DNA from: Paracoccaceae bacterium
GTDB lineage: Bacteria; Pseudomonadota; Alphaproteobacteria; Rhodobacterales; Rhodobacteraceae
DNA: 11,242 nt
Assembly (NCBI GenBank): GCA_015487335.1
Contig: WFPZ01000121.1
Span: forward strand, 1-11,242
Direction of reading: 5' to 3'
In this document: piece after piece, positions 6,522 through 11,242 of the stretch
Position numbering within the stretch: position 1 is the stretch's first letter
How the letters are laid out: every line of letters starts with the position of its first letter
Position numbers and translations under genes: made by a program
The notes under the pieces: generated by a model
Told to the model about the DNA's origin: nothing
The model's input: only the letters and a program-made list of their open reading frames with translations
Databases searched by the model: none

Positions 6522-7361
6522 ATGGGGTACAAGACAGTCGTGTCCGTGATCACCGACCTTGCGGTGGACGGCGCCGCACTTGAGGCTGCCGCCGAGCTGG
6601 CCCGGCGCGAGGACGGGCATCTTGACGTGCTCTGCCTCGGCATCGACCGCACGCAGCCGGGCTTCTACTATACCGGCGCCAGCGCCATGACCATCCAGAA
6701 CAACCTCGCCGAGGCCGAAAGGGAGGCCCGGGAGCTCGAGAAGAAGGTCGACGATCTGCTCGAGGGCCGCGATCTGAAATGGGCCGCCCAGGGGATGACG
6801 GCCCAGTCGGCCGGGCTGCCGCAGTTTCTCGCCCATCACATCCGCTTTGCCGACGTGGTGGTGCTGCCCAAGCCCTATGGCGAAGGGCGCACCCACGAAA
6901 ACGAGGCGATCGTCGAATCCTCCCTCTTCGACGCCGGCGTGCCGGTGCTGGTTGTGCCCGACGAAAGCACGCTGCCCGATCCGGCAAGGCGTATCGTGGT
7001 GGCCTGGAACGAAAGCCGCGAGGCGCTCACCGCGGTGCGCGCCGCCCTGCCCTTTCTGCAGGCAGCGGAGGTGGTGAACGTCTGCATCGTCGATCCGCCG
7101 CCGCACGCGCCCGACCGGTCGGACCCCGGCGGCGCGCTGTCGCAGATGCTGTCGCGTCACGGGGTGAACGTCGAGGTGTCGGTGCTGGCCAAGACGATGC
7201 CGCGGGTTTCCGACGTGATCGCCCGCCATGTGCGCGACCAGCAGGCGGATCTTCTGGTCATGGGCGCCTATGGCCACTCGCGTTTCCGCGAATCGATTCT
7301 CGGCGGCGCCACGCGCAACATGCTGCAGATCTCGGAAGTGCCGATGCTGATGGCCCACTGA
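6522..7361 (+). CDS. Two-domain universal stress protein (UspA superfamily)
   Basis: This 279-residue cytoplasmic protein consists of two tandem Usp-like halves (about 1-147 and 155-279), each opening with a typical first strand (YKTVVSVITD; RRIVVAWNES). The C-terminal half keeps the nucleotide-binding loop GAYGHSRFRESILGG (G248, G251, G261), a G-x2-G-x9-G pattern. The N-terminal half lacks it and has PKPYGEGRTHENEAIV at the equivalent place, so probably only one half binds ATP. Usp proteins of this type protect cells under growth arrest or energy limitation, but the exact role is unknown. It is transcribed divergently from ccoN with an FNR box at class II distance, so low-oxygen induction is likely. 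R. sphaeroides has a usp gene at this position. It converges on fnrL with a 17-nt gap. Confidence 0.9.
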   Translation: MGYKTVVSVITDLAVDGAALEAAAELARREDGHLDVLCLGIDRTQPGFYYTGASAMTIQNNLAEAEREARELEKKVDDLLEGRDLKWAAQGMTAQSAGLPQFLAHHIRFADVVVLPKPYGEGRTHENEAIVESSLFDAGVPVLVVPDESTLPDPARRIVVAWNESREALTAVRAALPFLQAAEVVNVCIVDPPPHAPDRSDPGGALSQMLSRHGVNVEVSVLAKTMPRVSDVIARHVRDQQADLLVMGAYGHSRFRESILGGATRNMLQISEVPMLMAH

Positions 7362-7372
7362 CGGGGCGCGCG

Positions 7373-7388
7373 GCCGGCTCAGGCCGGC
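7373..7388. terminator. GC-rich hairpin at the convergent usp/fnrL ends
   Basis: The arms GCCGGC (7373-7378) and GCCGGC (7383-7388) enclose a TCAG loop. The hairpin overlaps the fnrL stop codon and lies 11 nt after the usp stop. It is placed to act as a bidirectional terminator for the two converging genes, but neither side has a T-run, so it is only a candidate. Confidence 0.35.
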
Positions 7389-8122
7389 ATGCCGCCATCG
7401 GCGTCATCACCGGTTTCGGCCAGCAGGCGCCCGAAATCCGGAATCAGGATGCGGCGGTTGCCCTCCAGCTCCACGATTCCTTCCTTCTTCAGCGCCGAGA
7501 TCTGGCGGCTGACGGTCTCCAGCGTCAGGCCAAGATAATCGGCCATCGCCTCGCGGGTCAGCGGCAGGATGAAGGTGGTCTCTTCCGGTGTCTGGCCCGG
7601 ATGCAGCTGGGCGTTGCGCCGGGCGATGATCGCCAGCAGGCTGGCAATCTTCTCGCGCGCCGTCTTGCGCCCCAGCACCAGCATCCACTCGCGCGCCGCG
7701 TCAAGCTCGTCCAGGGTCATCTCCAGCAGCCTCTGGCTGATTGTCGGCGAGCTGCGCAGCAGCTGCTCGAACGGCTTGCGGCGGAAACAGCACAGGGTGA
7801 GATCGGAAATCGCCGTGACGTTGAAGCTGGCCACCGACCGGCCCGGCCGGCCAAGGAAATCGGACGGCAGCAGAAGCCCCACCATCTGGGTGCGGCCGTC
7901 TTCCATCGTCTGGGTCAGCGAGGCGATGCCGACCACCACGGAGGCCACGAAATCGAGCTGGTCCCCCGCCCAGACCACGGGCTGACCGGCCTCGTAGGAG
8001 CGATAGTACTTGATCGTCTCCAGATATTCGAGTTCTTCTTTCTCGCAGCGTGCGCAGACTGCCCGGTGGCGTATCGGGCAGGTTCCGCAATCGCGGTTGT
8101 CGGTGAAGGCAGGGGCATTCAT
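7379..8122 (-). CDS. fnrL: FnrL, oxygen-sensing Crp/Fnr family transcription regulator
   Basis: FnrL senses oxygen through a 4Fe-4S cluster and, when oxygen is scarce, dimerises and activates respiratory and haem-synthesis genes. The 247-residue protein has an N-terminal cysteine cluster (C12, C15, C23, C26 in DCGTCPIRHRAVCARC) of the Rhodobacter/Paracoccus type, with wider spacing than in E. coli FNR. A cyclic-nucleotide-binding-like beta-roll spans about 35-125 and holds C111 and C112, one of which should be the fourth cluster ligand. A dimerisation helix follows (about 126-165). The winged helix-turn-helix (about 187-225) has recognition sequence ETVSRQ (E202, S205, R206), the E-xx-SR signature that reads TTGAT half-sites. 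The boxes found in this window fit it. There is no clear ribosome-binding site before the ATG at 8122. It is divergent from hemN with a shared FNR box, suggesting autoregulation. Confidence 0.96.
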   Translation of the reverse strand: MNAPAFTDNRDCGTCPIRHRAVCARCEKEELEYLETIKYYRSYEAGQPVVWAGDQLDFVASVVVGIASLTQTMEDGRTQMVGLLLPSDFLGRPGRSVASFNVTAISDLTLCCFRRKPFEQLLRSSPTISQRLLEMTLDELDAAREWMLVLGRKTAREKIASLLAIIARRNAQLHPGQTPEETTFILPLTREAMADYLGLTLETVSRQISALKKEGIVELEGNRRILIPDFGRLLAETGDDADGGMPA

Positions 8123-8137
8123 GGGCGCGCGCTACAG

Positions 8138-8151
8138 TTGATCTGGATCAA
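8138..8151. promoter_or_regulatory. FNR/FnrL box in the fnrL-hemN intergenic gap
   Basis: TTGATCTGGATCAA is a perfect match to the FNR consensus TTGAT-N4-ATCAA. It is centred 42.5 bp before the hemN ATG and 22.5 bp before the fnrL ATG. It probably activates hemN at low oxygen and could repress or tune fnrL. The spacing is unusual and is discussed as a separate finding. Confidence 0.88.
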
Positions 8152-8186
8152 GGCAGTCTGCCTGCCTTTCAAGAATAGGTAGCCGC

Positions 8187-9542
8187 ATGTCAACCATGTC
8201 GCAACTCCGCAGGCTGGGGCTTTTTGACGCCCGCGTGCCCAGATACACCAGCTACCCGACCGCGCCGCAGTTCTCCGACGCGGTCGATCCGGGAGTCACG
8301 GCCCAATGGATCAAGGCGATTCCGGCCGGCGCGCGGATGTCCGTCTACGTGCATGTGCCGTTCTGCCGCCGGCTGTGCTGGTTCTGCGCCTGCCGCACCC
8401 AGGGGACCGCCACGCTGTCTCCGGTGGAGACCTATGTCGAATCGCTCAAGTCGGAGCTGCGCACGGTATCCGGGCTGCTCGCCCCCGGGGTGGAGATCGA
8501 GCATCTTCACTGGGGCGGCGGCACGCCGACGCTGCTTTCGCCCGCGCTGATGAGCGATCTGGCCGAGGCGATCTTCGCCATGGCGCCTCTGGCCGAAGGC
8601 GCCCAGTTTTCGGTGGAGATCGACCCCAACGAGATTGACGAGGCGCGCCTTGACGCGCTGGCTGCAGCGGGCATGAACCGCGCCTCCATCGGCGTGCAGG
8701 ATTTCGACCCCCAGATCCAGGATACCATCGGCCGGGCCCAGAGCTACGAGGAAACCCGCGCCGCCGTCGAGGCGATCCGCGCCCGCGGCATCACCAGCCT
8801 GAACATGGACATCCTCTACGGCCTGCCCCACCAGACCGAAGAGCGCATCGCCGAGAGCGTGCAGAAGGTGCTCAGCCTCTCGCCCGACAGGGTTGCGCTT
8901 TACGGCTATGCCCATGTGCCCTGGATGGCCAAGCGGCAGAACCTCATTCCCACCGATGCCCTGCCCACTCCCGAAGAGCGCCTCGCGCTGTTCGAGACGG
9001 CGCGAAAGCTGTTCGTCTGGGACGGCTACGAGGAGATCGGCATCGACCATTTCGCCCGCCCCGAGGACGGGCTGGCGGTGGCCCGGCGCGAAGGCCGGCT
9101 GCACCGCAACTTCCAGGGCTACACGGAAGACACCTCCGACACCCTGGTCGGCATCGGCGCCTCGGCGATTTCGCGCTACCGGCAGGGCTATGCGCAGAAC
9201 AACCCGTCCACCTCGGGCTACCAGGCGGCGGTGCGCGAGGGCCGGCTGGCCACCACGCGCGGCCACGCCTTCACCGAAGACGACCGCATCCGCGGCCGCA
9301 TCATCGAGGCGCTGATGTGCGATTTCGGCCTCTCCTTCGCCGGAGTGGCGAAAGACGTGGGCGTGTCCGTAGCCAGGCTGAAGGAAATCGTCTCCGGCGT
9401 CGAAGAGGCCTTTCCCGGCATGGTGGAACTCACCGACGAACGGCTGGACATCCTGCCCCACGGGCGGCCGCTGGCGCGGATGATCGCCCGCCATTTCGAC
9501 GCCTACGCCATGTCCGAGGCCGGCCACAGCCCGGCCATCTGA
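8187..9542 (+). CDS. hemN: HemN, oxygen-independent coproporphyrinogen III dehydrogenase (radical SAM)
   Basis: HemN converts coproporphyrinogen III to protoporphyrinogen IX by oxidative decarboxylation without oxygen, using S-adenosylmethionine in the cytoplasm. The 451-residue protein is close to E. coli HemN in length (about 457). The radical-SAM cluster motif is YVHVPFCRRLCWFCAC, with C60, C64 and C67 as cluster ligands plus C69, the extra cysteine that marks true HemN rather than HemW-like proteins. The SAM-binding GGGTPT follows at 110-115, and the N-terminal PRYTSYPTAPQF segment is characteristic of HemN. The ATG at 8187 has a weak AGGT 7 nt upstream; an ATG at 8196 is an alternative start. 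Divergent from fnrL with an FNR box between them, it would supply haem for the neighbouring cbb3 oxidase under low oxygen. It corresponds to the gene named hemZ in R. sphaeroides. Confidence 0.96.
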   Translation: MSTMSQLRRLGLFDARVPRYTSYPTAPQFSDAVDPGVTAQWIKAIPAGARMSVYVHVPFCRRLCWFCACRTQGTATLSPVETYVESLKSELRTVSGLLAPGVEIEHLHWGGGTPTLLSPALMSDLAEAIFAMAPLAEGAQFSVEIDPNEIDEARLDALAAAGMNRASIGVQDFDPQIQDTIGRAQSYEETRAAVEAIRARGITSLNMDILYGLPHQTEERIAESVQKVLSLSPDRVALYGYAHVPWMAKRQNLIPTDALPTPEERLALFETARKLFVWDGYEEIGIDHFARPEDGLAVARREGRLHRNFQGYTEDTSDTLVGIGASAISRYRQGYAQNNPSTSGYQAAVREGRLATTRGHAFTEDDRIRGRIIEALMCDFGLSFAGVAKDVGVSVARLKEIVSGVEEAFPGMVELTDERLDILPHGRPLARMIARHFDAYAMSEAGHSPAI

Positions 9543-9579
9543 CGGATCTCCCGCCCCGCCGCGCCCCTGATCATGCCAT

Positions 9580-9596
9580 GGCGGACTGCATCCGCC
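9580..9596 (+). terminator. Short hairpin after hemN, possible terminator
   Basis: The arms GGCGGA (9580-9585) and TCCGCC (9591-9596) form a 6-bp stem with a 5-nt loop, 37 nt past the hemN stop. Only two T residues follow. It is the best terminator candidate between hemN and matB, but a weak one. Confidence 0.3.
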
Positions 9597-9630
9597 TTGC
9601 CCGAGGCGCGCCGCGGGCCGGACATGCGCC

Positions 9631-9671
9631 CGCCCGGGCACTCACCCGCGCCGCTGTTGCACGCCCGGGCG
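9631..9671. repeat. 9-bp inverted repeat of a GCCCGGGC palindrome upstream of matB
   Basis: CGCCCGGGC (9631-9639) and GCCCGGGCG (9663-9671) are reverse complements separated by 23 nt, and each contains the 8-bp palindrome GCCCGGGC. They lie 59-99 bp before the matB start. They could form a stem-loop or be a twin operator, but GC-rich DNA produces such sites easily. I see no FNR box in the rest of this 187-bp gap. Confidence 0.45.
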
Positions 9672-9729
9672 AATCCGGTCATCTGCGGGATGCAATGGAT
9701 ACATGCGACAGACAGCCAGGGGCACTGGA

Positions 9730-11242
9730 ATGGCAAACCAGCTTTACGACGCGCTTTTCGCACCGCACGGCGACAGCGACAAGACCTTCCTCGAACTTCC
9801 CGGTGGCGCGCGCTTCAGCTATCGCCGGTTTCTCGATCTGGCCGCGCAATACGCCAACGCGCTGGGCAGCCTCGGGCTGAAGCCCGGCGAGAGGCTTGCG
9901 GTGCAGGTGGCCAAGTCGCCGCAGGCGCTGGCGCTTTATGCCGCGGCGGTGCGCGCCGGCGTGATATTTCTGCCTCTCAACACCGCCTACACCCCGTCCG
10001 AGGTGGCCTATTTCGTGGAAAACGCCGGCGCGCGGGTGCTGCTGTGCGACCCCGCAAGCGAGGCCGCGCTGGCCCCCGTGGCGGCAGACGCCGGGGCACG
10101 GCTGCTGACGCTGGCCGCCGACGGCACCGGCAGCTTCGCCAGGATCGCGGCGGAAATGCCCGCCCGCTTCGAGACCGTGCCGCGCGGCCCCGACGATCTG
10201 GCCGCCTTCCTCTACACCTCGGGCACCACCGGCCGCTCCAAGGGCGCCATGCTGACCCATGACAATCTGCTTTCCAACGCCGAGGTGCTGACCCGCGAGT
10301 GGCGCTTTTCGGGCACGGACGTGCTGCTTCACGCCCTGCCGATCTACCACACCCACGGGCTGTTCGTGGCCACCAACTGCGTTCTGCTGGCCGGGGCGTC
10401 GATGATCTTCCTGCCGAAGTTCGACACCGACCAGGTGATCGAGGCCCTGCCGCGCGCCACAGCCATGATGGGGGTGCCCACCTTCTATACCCGGCTGCTG
10501 GACGATCCCCGCTTCACCCGCGATCTGGCCGGGCACATGCGGCTGTTCACCTCCGGCTCGGCGCCGCTTCTGGCCGAGACCCACCGCGCCTTCGAGGAGC
10601 GCACCGGCCACCGCATCCTCGAACGCTACGGGATGACAGAGACCAACATGAGCACCTCCAACCCCTACGATGGCCCGCGCAAGGCCGGCACCGTGGGCCC
10701 GCCCCTGCCCGGGGTGGAGCTGAAGATCACCCATCCCGAAACCGGCGAGACCCTGCCCGACGGCGAAATCGGCATCATCGAGGTGCGCGGGCGCAACGTG
10801 TTCAAGGGCTACTGGCAGATGCCGGAAAAGACCGCCGCCGAGCTGCGCGAGGACGGCTTCTTCATCACCGGCGACCTGGCCTACATCGACGAGGACGGCT
10901 ACGTGGTGATCGTCGGCCGGGCCAGGGACCTGATCATCACCGGCGGCTTCAACGTCTATCCCAAGGAGGTGGAAGAGGTGCTGGACGCCCACCCCGACGT
11001 GCTGGAAAGCGCGGTGATCGGGGTGCCTCATCCCGATTTCGGCGAGGGCGTGGTGGGGGTCGTGGTGCCCCGCCCCGGCTGCAGCCCCGATCCGCAGGAC
11101 ATCCTGGCCAGGGCCGCGCGCAGCCTGGCGAAGTTCAAGCTGCCGAAGAGGATCTTCGTGGTGGAGGCGCTGCCGCGCAACACCATGGGCAAGGTGCAGA
11201 AGAACCGCCTTCGCGAAACCTTCGCGGGGGCCTTTGCGGAAC
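9730..11242 (+). CDS. matB: MatB, malonyl-CoA synthetase (cut by right edge near its end)
   Basis: MatB joins malonate to coenzyme A using ATP, via a malonyl-adenylate, and belongs to the acyl/aryl-CoA synthetase (ANL) superfamily. The visible 504 codons cover essentially the full family length (R. palustris MatB is 503 residues); no stop is reached, so only a few residues should be missing. The P-loop YTSGTTGRSKG spans 162-172. LPIYHTHGLF (203-212), ERYGMTETNMSTSNPYDG (298-315), the hinge-region stretch GRARDLIITGGFNVYPKEVEE (396-416) and PRNTMGKVQK (482-491) all follow R. palustris MatB closely, including catalytic K488 at the same residue number. These features separate it from acetyl- or long-chain acyl-CoA synthetases. 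AGGGG lies 7 nt before the ATG at 9730. Its 187-bp distance from hemN suggests a separate transcription unit. Malonyl-CoA decarboxylase (matA) is a frequent neighbour but is not in this window. Confidence 0.93.
   Translation, partial: MANQLYDALFAPHGDSDKTFLELPGGARFSYRRFLDLAAQYANALGSLGLKPGERLAVQVAKSPQALALYAAAVRAGVIFLPLNTAYTPSEVAYFVENAGARVLLCDPASEAALAPVAADAGARLLTLAADGTGSFARIAAEMPARFETVPRGPDDLAAFLYTSGTTGRSKGAMLTHDNLLSNAEVLTREWRFSGTDVLLHALPIYHTHGLFVATNCVLLAGASMIFLPKFDTDQVIEALPRATAMMGVPTFYTRLLDDPRFTRDLAGHMRLFTSGSAPLLAETHRAFEERTGHRILERYGMTETNMSTSNPYDGPRKAGTVGPPLPGVELKITHPETGETLPDGEIGIIEVRGRNVFKGYWQMPEKTAAELREDGFFITGDLAYIDEDGYVVIVGRARDLIITGGFNVYPKEVEEVLDAHPDVLESAVIGVPHPDFGEGVVGVVVPRPGCSPDPQDILARAARSLAKFKLPKRIFVVEALPRNTMGKVQKNRLRETFAGAFAE

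Noticed and set aside
8190..9641. Long minus-strand frame (483 codons) antisense to hemN
   Set aside because: Low-complexity, glycine- and arginine-rich product with no domain; hemN on the other strand has full motifs and normal length.
9679..11031. Long minus-strand frame (450 codons) antisense to matB
   Set aside because: Composition typical of a GC-rich shadow frame; MatB on the plus strand matches its family end to end.
1..11242. Mobile element, phage, defence island or CRISPR content
   Set aside because: No transposase, integrase, tandem repeat array, tRNA attachment site or unknown accessory gene was found; all genes are core respiratory, haem or acyl-CoA functions.

Overview
The window reads as chromosomal DNA of a GC-rich alphaproteobacterium, most probably of the Rhodobacterales. 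The evidence is the gene content and order: ccoNOQP followed by ccoGHI on one strand, and a universal-stress-protein gene, fnrL and hemN on the other side of ccoN. From memory, Rhodobacter sphaeroides has the same arrangement. FnrL also has the Rhodobacter-type cysteine spacing. No mobile element, CRISPR array, tRNA or rRNA was seen, and every large gene looks intact except the two cut by the window edges.

Layout from left to right. Positions 1-2607 (minus strand) hold the assembly genes for cbb3 oxidase: ccoG, ccoH and the N-terminal third of ccoI, which runs off the left edge. They are tightly coupled, with an ATGA overlap between ccoG and ccoH and a 2-nt gap between ccoH and ccoI. Positions 2608-2903 are intergenic. 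This stretch holds an FNR-type promoter for ccoG and a run of stem-loops downstream of ccoP, one of them a plausible terminator. Positions 2904-6316 (minus strand) are the structural operon ccoN-ccoO-ccoQ-ccoP of the cbb3-type cytochrome c oxidase. Positions 6317-6521 are a divergent control region with two FNR boxes 32 bp apart. A two-domain universal stress protein gene (plus strand) follows and converges on fnrL (minus strand). fnrL is divergent from hemN (plus strand), and a single FNR box lies in the 64-bp gap between them. A 187-bp gap with inverted repeats leads to matB (malonyl-CoA synthetase), which the right edge cuts within a few residues of its expected end.

How the genes work together (inference from known families): FnrL carries an oxygen-labile Fe-S cluster and would, when oxygen is low, bind the four FNR boxes seen here. 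It would then activate the high-affinity oxidase (ccoNOQP), its copper-supply and assembly factors (ccoGHI), the stress protein and oxygen-independent haem synthesis (hemN). CcoG and CcoI supply reduced copper to the CuB site, HemN helps supply haem, and CcoO and CcoP carry electrons to CcoN. matB has no obvious link to this circuit and probably belongs to a separate unit.

I found no evidence of a previously undescribed system. The points most worth checking are the mirror-symmetric twin FNR boxes between ccoN and the stress-protein gene, the cluster of stem-loops (including a GNRA-capped hairpin) after ccoP, and the unusual spacing of the FNR box at fnrL/hemN.
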